From NCBI GenBank assembly GCA_021846505.1, contig JAJZWV010000027.1, forward strand, positions 1-46,038: DNA of 46,038 nt, read 5' to 3'. The notes below the pieces were generated by a model. That model worked only from the letters and a program-made list of their open reading frames with translations, was not told the DNA's origin and searched no databases. Each line of letters starts with the position of its first letter. Position 1 is the first letter of the stretch. This document shows, one piece after another, positions 34,827-43,881 of the stretch. This stretch comes from Bacillota bacterium (GTDB taxonomy: Bacteria > Bacillota > Sulfobacillia > Sulfobacillales > JAIMBI01). The position numbers were made by a program, and so were the translations under genes.

Positions 34827-35477
34827 TCACCCGCGGCCAATGGCCGGCGAAATCGGCGGCGGAGTGTTCCCGTACATCGCGTCGTCGGTCATCACGCCGC
34901 TCGCGGCATCGACCACCTGGCGATACCAATTGAAGTATTCGGACGGAAGCCCACTCGGCTGCGACCCCTGAAATAGCTGCGGGCTCGGGTAGTGCACGGT
35001 GATGACCCACACCGGGCGCGTCGGGTTGATGATGTCGCTGGCCGCGAGGCTGGGCAGCGCGCGATGGATCGCCCCATACGTGGTGAGCAGCGCCTGGGTG
35101 ATGGTGCCCTCCGCCGCCAGTCCCTTTTCGGCCTCTGCCTTGGTTATGGGGGGAGTGCCGGCAGCGACCGGCACGCTGAGGTTGGCGCCCAAGTTCGGCG
35201 CGGCCCGGGCCGGCGACTGGTTGCACACGAGGTAGTGCTTCATGCAGTGGGCCAACCCTGGGACCGTGGCGGCGCAGTTCTGCTGGCGCGCCAGGCATCG
35301 CGCCAGCGCCGCCTGATTCACCCCGTGGAACACATCGGCCGCCGCCGGCGCCGCTCGGGCCGGCCGCCCCGGGTGATGGGCCAGCGACGCGCCGACCCAT
35401 ACCAGCGCCGCCAGCGCCAGAGCCAGCCCGACCACCCACCGGCCCGAATGGGCAACTCGGATACCGTTGGCCCGCAT
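34827..35477 (-). CDS. Secreted or membrane-anchored protein of unknown function
   Basis: A 216-residue protein. ATG at 35477 follows AAGGAGG with ideal spacing. Residues about 14-33 (WVVGLALALAALVWVGASLA) form a signal peptide or anchor. The exported part has four cysteines in a 30-residue stretch (ARCLARQQNC, AHCMKHYLVC), probably two disulfides, then a mixed region with VWVITVHYPSP and EYFNWYRQVVDAASG. I do not recognise the family. Intact and well initiated, unlike its operon-like neighbours. Confidence 0.7.
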   Translation of the reverse strand: MRANGIRVAHSGRWVVGLALALAALVWVGASLAHHPGRPARAAPAAADVFHGVNQAALARCLARQQNCAATVPGLAHCMKHYLVCNQSPARAAPNLGANLSVPVAAGTPPITKAEAEKGLAAEGTITQALLTTYGAIHRALPSLAASDIINPTRPVWVITVHYPSPQLFQGSQPSGLPSEYFNWYRQVVDAASGVMTDDAMYGNTPPPISPAIGRG

Positions 35478-35737
35478 TCGCCCAGCCTCCTTCGCGACCC
35501 GTACGGCGGCTCCCTATCCCCTGCGCTCTTGATTGTTCGACCCTTCGGGGGGAGCTCGTCAGCGGGCATTGGGTCGCCGCTCCGGTCGACGCCTCGTTCG
35601 GCCATTGTACCGAGTCCGCTCCGCTTGCACGCGGCGGCCGGCGGGCGCACCTTGGGCGGGCGGACCGGGCGCCAGCCATGTGACACCGCAGACCCCAAGC
35701 TTCTGCCGCGCGGACTTCAGCACCCACGCTCGCCGCC

Positions 35738-36480
35738 TTAGGGCCGCGGAGGCCGCGCCGGCACGGGTCGTGCCGGGGGGGCCGCGCGGGTGTCACCCAG
35801 GGGACTCGCCCAGCGACGCTCCAACTCCGTGAAGGCGCGAATCACCTCCGGCGCTTCAAAGGCGCGGTTCCGGCGGCCCGCCGTGGTTTGATGAACGATC
35901 CCGGCCTGCACCTGCCGGTGCATCTCGAGGTTGACGGGCTGGGTGCTGCGCCCGGTTAAGGCGACGGCCGACGGGACCGTGAGCACCGGAGCACCCGGCA
36001 GCGTCGCGCCGCGCATCCATCCGCTGGCGCCACGTCCGCTGCAAATCGTCGCAGACCGCCTCAAATCGGTTCACGTTTGCGGCCGCCTGGCAGCAGGCGG
36101 CCGCAAACGTGGCGATCCGCTTGTTCCAGCCGATATGGGCTGCCTCCCCATCCGATGGCCCCTCGTAGCGGGTGGCCATCAGGCCAACCTCATAATCTCG
36201 GCTCCAGGTGCCCAGCGCCAGCGAAACCGGTGGACGTATCCGATGAACGAGCCCCGGCGGCGCACAATCATCTGAATGAGCGCACGCCCGGTGCGGCCCT
36301 TGCCGTCGGCAAAGGGATGAATGGTCTCCAGCTGAGCGTGAGCGAGCGCCGCCTGTGCTACCGGCGGCAAGCGATCCCGTTGGCCAAACGAGACGAGGTC
36401 GTCCATCAAGGCCGCCACGCGCTCAGGGGGTGACGGCACAAAGGTGGCCGTACATTGCATAGCCGCATGACACGCGCGGT
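35738..36480 (-). pseudogene. Fic-domain protein, fragmented
   Basis: The catalytic Fic motif is visible as HPFADGKGRTGRAL in a frame starting at 36460 (ATFVPSPPERVAALMDDLVSF precedes it, the usual flap region). The canonical motif is HxFx(D/E)GNGRxxR, so the second position after Gly is Lys instead of Asn. After FIGYVHRFRWRW the frame is lost, and family-like helical text continues in a second frame (YEGPSDGEAAHIGWNKRIAT, QAAANVNRFEAVCDDLQRTW) and a third (EMHRQVQAGIVHQTTAGRRN, PEVIRAFTELERRW) to a stop at 35738. The N-terminal part before the flap is gone. Fic enzymes transfer AMP to proteins; this gene is broken. Confidence 0.72.
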
Positions 36481-36790
36481 GGGGTATCAGGGGCAGCCGC
36501 GGTGGCCTCCCGCCCTTTCACGCACACGTCAGTGCCGTGGCTGTTCGCATGGGGGCCGGAGCGCGGCGGCCAACCGCCTCACGCACGAACAGGTCCCGTA
36601 GGCTCCGCCCGACCGTTGGATGCCCGGGGTCCAAGGAAGCGCCCCCAATGGCGCCCCGTGTGGCGGCTAGCCCGCGTGGGCTGTGTCGGATCGCAACCTC
36701 AAGCCCCGGCCAGCCGTTTCTCGGCTGGGGCCGCGGCGCGCCATCCACGATCGGTGGGTGGTGCAGTGCCGGACACGGGAGGGACAAGGC
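36481..36790. other. 310-base gap
   Basis: It may contain the lost N-terminal part of the Fic gene in scrambled form, but no recognisable motif was found on the minus strand. The GGGAGGG ribosome site of the lipoprotein gene lies at its right end. Confidence 0.4.
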
Positions 36791-38041
36791 GTGAGCGCAT
36801 GCGTCCCATCGCGGCGAGGGCACGGCTGGCGATGGCCGTTGCTGTCACTCGCCGTCTCACTGGTGCTCGTGGGGTGTGGTCCGGCTCGCACCGCTGCGCC
36901 GCATCGGCCTATCACCCCCACCGCTGGCCGTCCGCAACGGCCTGCGCATGCAGGCGCCTCACCGTCGCCGTCCACCAATGTCCAAGTGTTTGCGATGTCG
37001 TCCTCCGCCCATGGCGCCGCGGTGGCGGGCAGCACCCTGTACCAAACCGCGGATGGTGGGCACACGTGGCACGCGGTCCGGGCGGTCAGCGCAGCGTCAT
37101 CGCTCTACGCGCTGTCCAGCGGCTCGCTCGTGCTTATGAGCGTGCGTGCCGTCCCCGGGGGCCAGCTCGATCTTACCCTCGGAAGTTGGAGTCCCCCCCA
37201 CCACGCGTGGACATTTCAGTCGGTCCGCGTGACATCCTTTCTGGCAGATAGCGCGGGCGCCGGCGTGCCACCGGAGGCCACCTGCTCGTTCATCAGCACT
37301 GCCGCTGGCTGGTGCCTCCTGGACATGGGTGGGGGAATGCAGCTCAGCGATGCGCAGTTATGGCAAACGACGACAGCTGGCAAGACCTGGTCCGCGCTGT
37401 CCAACGCGCCGACTCCCGCCGGCACGGTCCAACACGGATACAAAGACGGCATCGCCTGGGTCTCAGACACCACCGGATGGATGACCGCGAGCACGTTGAC
37501 TGCGGGCCCCAGCGACAGTGTCAACCCCGTACTGTACCGCACGCGTGATGGTGGAGTTCGCTGGACGCCCGTGGGCATCCCCTATCTCTCCGTGCCCGGC
37601 CGCCCCGGCAGCATTGCCCTGGGACCCCCACTTTCCCTGCCGCTGAGCGGAGGATGGGCAGTCCTGGAGACGGCCACCAATGCATCGGCCACGGCCACCA
37701 GGCTGCGGGTGCTCGTGCTTCCTCACCCGGACACCCAAACGTGGCTTCCCGCTGGCGCCTCCCTTGCCGTGTCGGGGGTGACCGGCGATGCGCAACTATT
37801 CCCTGCTGCCCCTGCAACCTGGTGGCTCTGGACGGGTCGCGCGCTGTATCAGACGAAGGATGCGGGGCGGCAATGGGATGCGGTGCCAGTGCCGCCGGCA
37901 CTGCGGGGTGGTGGGCCCGTCGCCGTCGCCGGCTCCCGCCGGGCATGGATCTGGGTGGCCTCGCCCTCGGGCTCGTGTGTGCTCTGGCAGTGGTCCGGTC
38001 AGAACTGGGCACCGATATTCGGCCCCGGCGCGCGACGTTGA
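36791..38041 (+). CDS. Lipoprotein with Asp-box (BNR-like) repeats, probable beta-propeller
   Basis: A 416-residue protein. GTG at 36791 follows GGGAGGG and places a proper lipoprotein signal: basic start, hydrophobic LLSLAVSLVLVGC with the lipobox cysteine at residue 29. The body has four Asp-box-like turns: TADGGHTW, TTTAGKTW, TRDGGVRW and TKDAGRQW. These are spaced as in sialidase/YCF48-like propellers. A Ser/Pro/Thr linker follows the lipid anchor. It should sit on the outer face of the membrane. It is unrelated in motif to the disulfide-repeat propellers at 1.4-3.7 kb. Ligand unknown; the frame is intact. Confidence 0.8.
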   Translation: MSACVPSRRGHGWRWPLLSLAVSLVLVGCGPARTAAPHRPITPTAGRPQRPAHAGASPSPSTNVQVFAMSSSAHGAAVAGSTLYQTADGGHTWHAVRAVSAASSLYALSSGSLVLMSVRAVPGGQLDLTLGSWSPPHHAWTFQSVRVTSFLADSAGAGVPPEATCSFISTAAGWCLLDMGGGMQLSDAQLWQTTTAGKTWSALSNAPTPAGTVQHGYKDGIAWVSDTTGWMTASTLTAGPSDSVNPVLYRTRDGGVRWTPVGIPYLSVPGRPGSIALGPPLSLPLSGGWAVLETATNASATATRLRVLVLPHPDTQTWLPAGASLAVSGVTGDAQLFPAAPATWWLWTGRALYQTKDAGRQWDAVPVPPALRGGGPVAVAGSRRAWIWVASPSGSCVLWQWSGQNWAPIFGPGARR

Positions 38042-38291
38042 CCTAGAAAAGCGCATCGCCTGCGCCTGGGATGCTGGCGCGGTCCCACGGCTGAGCCAGA
38101 AGGCGAACGAAGAGACGTCCGAGGGCCGCATCCGAAACACTCCAGCCAGCTGCGCTCCAACGGGGCCAGCGGCAGCCCCTCGGCAGGCGGGTGGCTTGCC
38201 TTCGCATCGGTGATGCGGCGCTACGGTGACTCCAAATCGTTGGCATGACTCATCCTCCCCGGTGTTACAAAGCTGACGAGGTGATACCAGC

Positions 38292-38560
38292 GTGGCGCGT
38301 GCACACGTAGGCCCAAAGGGACAAGTGGTGGTGCAGAAGGAGGAGTTCCGCCACTTGCTTCACATTCACCCCGCCGACACCGTCGTGTTTGAAGCCCGCG
38401 GCGAAAAACTCATGCTCACGCCGGTGGCACATTGCACGGCTCGAGATCTGCGCGGCGCGCTGAAGGTGGGCCACCCCATCGATCTAGAGCATGCGCGGAG
38501 GAGAGCCGCCAGGATGACTTGGCGGCCAAGGCGCTCGCGGAGCCCCTTGACGATGACTGA
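38292..38560 (+). pseudogene. AbrB/MazE-type antitoxin (VapB), frameshifted near the end
   Basis: GTG at 38292 follows GAGGTG. The N-terminal half is a swapped-hairpin DNA-binding domain (VGPKGQVVVQKEEFRHLLHI, then PADTVVFEARGEKLML). Around 38495-38505 the frame shifts: the natural toxin-binding tail, AEESRQDDLAAKALAEPLDDD, lies in another frame and ends at TGA 38558-38560. That TGA overlaps the toxin ATG (ATGACTGA), the normal vapBC arrangement. As it stands the protein would run on in the wrong frame. Confidence 0.65.
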
Positions 38561-38794
38561 CGGCGCACCAATCCACGTCGACACCAACGTGATCGTTTGC
38601 TGCTCAATCAGCCGCCCAGCCAAGCCCGCAACGCCGAGATGCTCGTTGAGCGAGCCGCACACGGTGACTTCACCATCATCATCCATCCGCCGGTCCTTGC
38701 CGAAGTGGTCTGCGTCCTCGCCTCGCCGCGCGTGGGCGACGTGCCCCGTGCCGACGTGGCTGCGCACGATAGCTGCGCGCATGTAGCACCATGA
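38553..38794 (+). pseudogene. PIN-domain (VapC-type) toxin, frameshifted and truncated
   Basis: ATG at 38553 overlaps the antitoxin stop and gives MTDGAPIHVDTNVIV, the first PIN strand with its metal-binding Asp. A frameshift near 38600 leads to the second frame (LLNQPPSQARNAEMLVERAA, then FTIIIHPPVLAEVVCVLASP with the conserved Glu). The text degenerates after RADVAAH, so the C-terminal half with the other acidic residues is missing. The second PIN toxin in this window to be broken. Confidence 0.68.
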
Positions 38795-39093
38795 GGGCCG
38801 AGGTGGCGCCTGGCCCAACGCCTTTATGATCGCGGATCAGTGCTGGGCTCGACTTGTCCGGGCCTAGTCACCAAGGGGCCCGAAGACAGGACAGCGCGCG
38901 GTGGCTTGTATCCCCAGCGGTTTTGGCACAGCTCCGGCTCTCATCATTCCTGGAGTCGAGAGGCCGAATCAGGGCGGAGCGTACCGTGGCCCGCGCTGCC
39001 GTCCTTCATCGCTGCAACCTTTTCGCTCGCGCTGACGATCCATAGCCAGAGAGACGGAAGCCAGAGACGCGCCAAAATGGATCGCGAGGGACC

Positions 39094-40836
39094 ATGATGC
39101 CTAACGCACAGTACACGCCGACGCAAGCGAGGCGGTTTGCGTCCCGGCCGTGGGCAGCGGCGCTGGCTGCGCTGACGCTGGCGTGCGTGGCCCTCCCCTC
39201 ATCCGAAGGGCGCCCGGCCCCGAACCACTCTTCCACAAGCAGCTTCGCGAGAGGCGGCGTGCCCCGGGGAGGACGGCGGGCATCAGCGGCTGGCACCCCG
39301 CTGGGGGCGCTCAAGTCCGCCCCGCTGCCTCCCATGCGCTATGCCGCTACGACGAGTCTGCTGCTGGCCTTGGGGGAAGGGCGTGCTTTGTCGCAGTCCG
39401 TGGTGCCGGTGCGCCTGCCGAGCTCCCTCGATGCCCTCAGCGCGCCAAATCCGTTCATGCCACGCCTCTCGCGGTACTTGCAGTCCACTGTGGTGTCGGA
39501 GGCGTGGGCACCGCCCATCACCCCGTCGCTCCTGAAGCTTCCCTCGCCCGGCCGAGGGGGAGACATCCCGGGGCCGCTGGCGGGAACCGCGTTTCCCGTG
39601 GACGGCCGCGTACCTGGCTACACCGTCATCCTCGGGACCGGCGCGGCGGAGCACAGCCTATCCCCGCCGCTCGCCACCGTGAAAGCGCTTCAGGGAGTGG
39701 AGCTCGCGTTCATGGGAGAGGCGACTCCCCACAGCGCCATGGGCAAGCCAACGCGCCGTCTCACCCTGCCCGACGGCGTGTCGGCCAGCTACTACGCTGC
39801 GCCGGCGGTGCAGCCGCTCGGGTCCGCGGCGAGCTATGTGCCGGCGGCCCTCCTGATGTGGGCCGAGGGCCCGAATACGTACGCCCTGTACGAAAGCGGG
39901 TACGGAGTGCCTGCGGTCCCGGCCAACGCCTCGCTCCACGTGCTGGCAGCGCTCGCCAACACTATGAGCCAGAGCCACATTACCCAGGTAAGCCGGGTCA
40001 CGCGCAAGCTCCGCCTCTTTGCAGATACGGGCAGCGACTGGTATTCCACCAGTTTCTCCGCGCCGCTCATCACGGAGACGGTAGAGACCGGCCCGCCGGG
40101 GACACCGGGGTACACCACCCGAAACCGTGTCGGCATTCGGATTGTCCGCCAGTCGATCGCTTTGCACGGCACCCGGTCCCCGTTTCCCGAAGTGCCCACG
40201 GCGTCCAACCCGTGGCCCGCGCTCTCCCCCGCTATCCCCTATCTGAAAAGCGCCGGGGTGCCCGTGCTTCTGCCAGCGGTCGTGCCCCTTCCCCCAGGCC
40301 TCTGGCCTAGGGTCGAGGTCGCCGCGAACCGAAGCGGCTACGCCATGCAAATCGCGGAGTCTGCCGTGAACCTTCCCCCGAATACCGCCTACCAGGTGGG
40401 CCAGGGCCTTGGGAGCCTCTTCGGATCCGTACGCGGTTCGCGCACACCCATCGCCTCGGGATACGGCGTCGGGCCGCCTAACGCGCCGCCAGTGCCGCTA
40501 GCCGCGGTGACGGGTGCGTGGCTCCGGGCGCGCTGGCCCGCTGGCTACTATCATGGGACCGTCACGCTGGGGAACGGCCTGCCGGCTCTGCTGCTTGTCA
40601 CCTTCGCGGGCGACGGCGACCACACCACCGTGCTCTTTCGGGAGCAGGGGGTGTACTACGCGGTGGGCAACTACCACTCGGCGCGGCAGGCGCTCGCGAT
40701 GGCCAACAGCATGGTGGCCGTTCCCGGACCAGTCGCCCGCCGCGCGAAGGGCCCTGCTCAGGAAGCCCGGATAGTGTCCAGTACAAGGCGAAGGCCGGCC
40801 GAGGGGGAGAACCCGTACCCAGCCAGCCGCTTGTAG
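39094..40836 (+). CDS. Large secreted protein of unknown function
   Basis: A 580-residue protein. ATG at 39094 (or the adjacent ATG at 39097) follows GAGGGA. Residues about 19-36 form a signal peptide (WAAALAALTLACVALPSS). The exported part is rich in Ala, Pro and Ser, with strand-rich segments such as VSRVTRKLRLFADTGSDWYS and, near the end, GNGLPALLLVTFAGDGDHTT and LFREQGVYYAVGNY. No domain was recognised. The last 26 residues overlap the minus-strand frame ending at 40758 and are arginine-rich, so the original C-terminus may have been replaced where the integrase-side DNA joined (about 40745). Confidence 0.65.
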   Translation: MMPNAQYTPTQARRFASRPWAAALAALTLACVALPSSEGRPAPNHSSTSSFARGGVPRGGRRASAAGTPLGALKSAPLPPMRYAATTSLLLALGEGRALSQSVVPVRLPSSLDALSAPNPFMPRLSRYLQSTVVSEAWAPPITPSLLKLPSPGRGGDIPGPLAGTAFPVDGRVPGYTVILGTGAAEHSLSPPLATVKALQGVELAFMGEATPHSAMGKPTRRLTLPDGVSASYYAAPAVQPLGSAASYVPAALLMWAEGPNTYALYESGYGVPAVPANASLHVLAALANTMSQSHITQVSRVTRKLRLFADTGSDWYSTSFSAPLITETVETGPPGTPGYTTRNRVGIRIVRQSIALHGTRSPFPEVPTASNPWPALSPAIPYLKSAGVPVLLPAVVPLPPGLWPRVEVAANRSGYAMQIAESAVNLPPNTAYQVGQGLGSLFGSVRGSRTPIASGYGVGPPNAPPVPLAAVTGAWLRARWPAGYYHGTVTLGNGLPALLLVTFAGDGDHTTVLFREQGVYYAVGNYHSARQALAMANSMVAVPGPVARRAKGPAQEARIVSSTRRRPAEGENPYPASRL

Positions 40837-41030
40837 GTGAGTTCCACTTCGGGCCGGAGCAGCGTCGCCTCCGGTCCGCCGTCTGGGAGGGCCAGGCTTT
40901 CCTTGAACGACAGGGTGCCGGTGAGGCCGGAGAGCGGGAGGGTGTGGCGAAGGACATCGATGAAGCAATTGGCGGATTGAGCGGGCGCCACGCCGACGTG
41001 AAGGGCACCGAGCGCCTTTTGCCCCAGCAC
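40758..41030 (-). CDS. Unrecognised short frame beside the integrase remnant
   Basis: About 90 residues from a GTG at 41028-41030: VLGQKALGALHVGV, then SANCFIDVLRHTLPLSGLTG, TLSFKESLALPDGGPEATLL and ELTYKRLAGYGFSPSAGLRL. The composition looks like a genuine protein and the coding-like text extends a few residues upstream (LTYSAELNI), so this may be the tail of a larger lost gene. No ribosome site. It lies where the integrase catalytic domain should continue but does not resemble it. Confidence 0.33.
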   Translation of the reverse strand: MLGQKALGALHVGVAPAQSANCFIDVLRHTLPLSGLTGTLSFKESLALPDGGPEATLLRPEVELTYKRLAGYGFSPSAGLRLVLDTIRAS

Positions 41031-41089
41031 AATGTTGAGCTCCGCGCTGTACGTGAGGCCGACGCGAGGCGAACGCCCGTGACCGCCAG

Positions 41090-41698
41090 TAGCGCCCACA
41101 GTGCGTAGAATCGCTCCTCCTCGGCGGGAGACGCAAGCGCTTGGGCCTCGGCTGCCGTGGGGACAACAGGCTCGGTGCGGAGTGCGCGCGGGGGTTTCAC
41201 CCGATCCGCCGGATTCACCGGAATCAGGCCCCATTCCACGGCACCCCTCAGCGCGTGTCAGGGGACGACCAAGGCGTATCGGGCAGTCCGGGGACTCTTC
41301 CCCGCGGCCAGCACGCGCTTCACCGCGCGCGGGCAATCAAGGGGCGTGAGCGTATCGAACGGCACGTCGCCACTGGCCGTGATGCTGTGGGCCAGCATCT
41401 GGCGATAGGCGCGGACGGTGGCCGCTCGCCCGTGAGGAGCGACCGACTCCAAGCAGCGCGGCAGATGGTCGCGCAACCGCTCGTGTGCGGGAGGACGATA
41501 CCCAGGGGTCTTCCGGTGCTCCATCTTGGCGGCGTCAACCCACGCCTCCACTTCCCATTTGTGGCCGAACGCTTCCGACCACCGCCGCCAGCGTTCCTCC
41601 GCAACATCCCAACATTTCACGACGCCCTGCCAGCGCTCGGTCGCTGTGTCGGGGTGCGTGCGGATAAACCCAGACGGATGGCGGGGACGGTGCGGCAT
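41090..41698 (-). pseudogene. Tyrosine recombinase (phage/ICE integrase), frameshifted and truncated
   Basis: ATG at 41698 follows GGGAGG and starts MPHRPRHPSGFIRTHPDTAT, an N-terminal arm-type domain (RWQGVVKCW). The SAM-like core-binding domain follows (AATVRAYRQMLAHSITASGD, RAVKRVLAAGKSPRTARYAL). At about 41260 the frame shifts and the core continues as WGLIPVNPADRVKPPRA, then ERFYALWALLAVTGVRL, which is the entry to the catalytic domain with its first arginine (T-G-x-R). The text then ends. The remaining catalytic residues (K, HxxR, H/W, Tyr) are absent. It once integrated an element, plausibly at the tRNA-Lys site 2.2 kb away. Confidence 0.8.
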
Positions 41699-41908
41699 GG
41701 GCCTACCTCCCATCTCCCGTGCTGTGCTGGCCGTGCATGGCTCGCGGTGGGTTCGCACGACGCGTCAGCACTGGATGGCTCTTTCAGAGCAGTCACTCTT
41801 CAGTCCCTGGGGCAGCGTTGCTCCAAGTCGGTCGCCCAACTTGGTGACCAACGGGTCAGCTATGATGGTGTCGCCCAACTCGACCGGCCTTGGAGGCGGT
41901 AGCGGTGG

Positions 41909-42364
41909 GTGTTCAAGCCCACATGCGTCACGAGGAATTACGACGGCAACAACTTGGAAATCACCTTTTGGGTTGTTCAGAATTCTTCGTCCACAATCCA
42001 TGACACGTTTTACGCAGACGCCTACTGGTTTAACGGGGACACTATCACCAGCGGCAACCGCGACTACCTGACAATTGCTTGGTATCCCTACACTTCTGTG
42101 CTGAGCGGCAGTAATCACGTGCAGGCAACCAGCAGTTATGGTACCGATCCTGCCTCCTTGGTCGCCCTCAGTCCGTCCCAAGTGACCTACTCCACGCCCG
42201 ACAATGCGTACAGCTACTTCCCGCTCGACCAGTTCGAGACGTGGGTTGCGTACAATTTTTCCTTCAGCGTCGGCTACCCCTCGGGGGCAGCCGTGACGGT
42301 GAGCCCGGGCGGCGGTCACAACTTGTGGCTCACAAACAATGTCAACTGGGCCGCGCACGCGTAG
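41909..42364 (+). CDS. Unknown protein, low-GC gene, perhaps a truncated secreted protein
   Basis: A 151-residue frame rich in Tyr, Asn, Ser and Thr (FWVVQNSSSTIHDTFYADAY, VTYSTPDNAYSYFPLDQFET), the composition of an extracellular beta-sheet protein. GTG at 41909 is preceded by a stop 9 bases upstream and there is no signal peptide, so the N-terminus may have been lost. Base use is strikingly different from the surroundings (41941-42000 is about 45% GC), a sign of transfer. I do not recognise the family. Confidence 0.5.
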   Translation: MFKPTCVTRNYDGNNLEITFWVVQNSSSTIHDTFYADAYWFNGDTITSGNRDYLTIAWYPYTSVLSGSNHVQATSSYGTDPASLVALSPSQVTYSTPDNAYSYFPLDQFETWVAYNFSFSVGYPSGAAVTVSPGGGHNLWLTNNVNWAAHA

Positions 42365-42444
42365 CATGGTGGACAGCGACGGGACGGTCCACGACAATTG
42401 GGGCGTCCCGTCGCGCCTGCTCAGAGTGGGGGTAACGATGCGCA

Positions 42445-43014
42445 ATGGCACGGACAGTTCATAGTCACTCACGGCGGAACTGGATCCGCGCGGCAGCGGC
42501 GCTAGTCGGCATAGCCGCCGCGGTGGGCGTCTACGCGTTGACGCCCGTGTGGACGGTGGTGACCACCCCCACCACGACCGGGTATTCCATCCCCAAGCCC
42601 CCGCGCGGCGCGCTTGTGTACTATGGCACCCATGGCCGCTGGGCCGTTTGCGCCGCCGTGTATCCCGACGGCATGTACTACTCCTACGTGGCCTATCAAG
42701 GGCTGCATGTGGCCTGGCCCGTCAACGTCGTTTGGAAGCGCGGTTGGGGAATCGCCGCCAGCTGGCACCGGCTCTCGGTAAAGTCCACGGAGTACTCGCA
42801 GGACATTGCGCGGGTGCCCAGTACCGTGTGGCCGCCGACCCTGGTGTACTACGACTCGGATGGGATGCCGCCGTACGCCGGCCATCATCTAGCGGCTTTC
42901 CTGGCGTCGGAGCGGTGGACGATTACGCTGCCGAACGGGCAACATATCGTCATCCATGCACACCGCCAACGAACGCTCCGCGCCATTTGGCCGCCGTACT
43001 TCGGCGCCTCATGA
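42445..43014 (+). CDS. Membrane-anchored or secreted protein of unknown function
   Basis: A 189-residue protein with a twin-arginine-free basic start and a hydrophobic segment (about 13-32: IRAAAALVGIAAAVGVYAL). The exported part is rich in Tyr and Trp (RWAVCAAVYPDGMYYSYVAY, KRGWGIAASWHRLSVKSTEY) and ends with a strand pair. ATG at 42445; the GTGGGGG upstream is a modest ribosome site. No family recognised. It follows the low-GC gene on the same strand and may share its origin. Confidence 0.6.
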   Translation: MARTVHSHSRRNWIRAAAALVGIAAAVGVYALTPVWTVVTTPTTTGYSIPKPPRGALVYYGTHGRWAVCAAVYPDGMYYSYVAYQGLHVAWPVNVVWKRGWGIAASWHRLSVKSTEYSQDIARVPSTVWPPTLVYYDSDGMPPYAGHHLAAFLASERWTITLPNGQHIVIHAHRQRTLRAIWPPYFGAS

Positions 43015-43216
43015 CAGACGACGTGCCGGTGCTTGGTTGGGAGCGGAAAGTGGCCAGAGAACAAAGCCTCGCGCGAACCGACTGAAGGTGGCGCGGCCGC
43101 GTGCAAGACAGAGCCCTCCTGTGAGAGCCACGAGGTCAGTCAGCTCGGGACTCCGCGGCAGTGACTGCTTCGTCATGAAAGGGGTAACCTGTCTGAAAAT
43201 GAGGGGGGCTAAACGT

Positions 43217-43756
43217 ATGTCGGACGCATTGGTCGTTTCTGAACCACGAGATTTGAACATGCTGTGGTTCCTGGCTCACGCCCATTATTGGTGTCCGTAT
43301 GCTCAGGGGGACTGCGCCCTGTTCGATGACCCGCTCGTGCGCACATTCCGAGGGCTGCCGGGCACGACCAGTGGCGTTGACGTTGAGGCCGTCAAGAGCC
43401 TATGGGCAGCCCAGGTGCGGCGCCATGCGGATGCGGGCTGGAACTGGCGAAATGACGCGAACGTGTGGCAGCACCTGCCTCCTGCCCAGCGCGAACGTGT
43501 GACCCAGGTGGACTGCCTATTCCATCCTCTGTGGACCTCCCATCTGGGGGTAGCCATGGCTCTGGCGTGGTGGAACAGGACATGGGGTGACCTGTTTCGC
43601 TCTACGATGTCGCTGGAGAAGTGGCGGGCCGCCACTTCGATTAGCGCGGTCGATATCATAGGGGCCGAAGACGCTGTCCTAAAAATCGGTAGCTGGACTG
43701 CCGCCGGCGCGATAGCGATGCGGTCCCCACAACACCTACTTGATTGCCTCACATGA
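43217..43756 (+). CDS. Hypothetical soluble protein (179 aa)
   Basis: ATG at 43217 follows GAGGGGGG at 43201-43208 and was chosen over in-frame starts further upstream, whose text is not protein-like. The product is rich in Trp, His and Asp (NMLWFLAHAHYWCPYAQGDC, DAGWNWRNDANVWQHLPPAQ, LGVAMALAWWNRTWGD). There is no signal peptide or clear membrane helix. No family recognised. It is the last gene before the tRNA-Lys fragment, so it may be element cargo. Confidence 0.6.
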   Translation: MSDALVVSEPRDLNMLWFLAHAHYWCPYAQGDCALFDDPLVRTFRGLPGTTSGVDVEAVKSLWAAQVRRHADAGWNWRNDANVWQHLPPAQRERVTQVDCLFHPLWTSHLGVAMALAWWNRTWGDLFRSTMSLEKWRAATSISAVDIIGAEDAVLKIGSWTAAGAIAMRSPQHLLDCLT

Positions 43757-43881
43757 CAACACCTCGGTTGGAGCCGTTCAAAGAGTCGTGACAGGTCGGC
43801 CCCCGACCCGTCAGGGCGAGGGCACTCCCCTGCCCCCGCTCACGGTGACGCGCCCGGGTCTTGAACCACTTCGCAGGCACT

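Noticed and set aside
36077-36433. Plus-strand frames over the Fic remnant
   Set aside because: The catalytic Fic motif lies on the minus strand; the plus frames are its complement.
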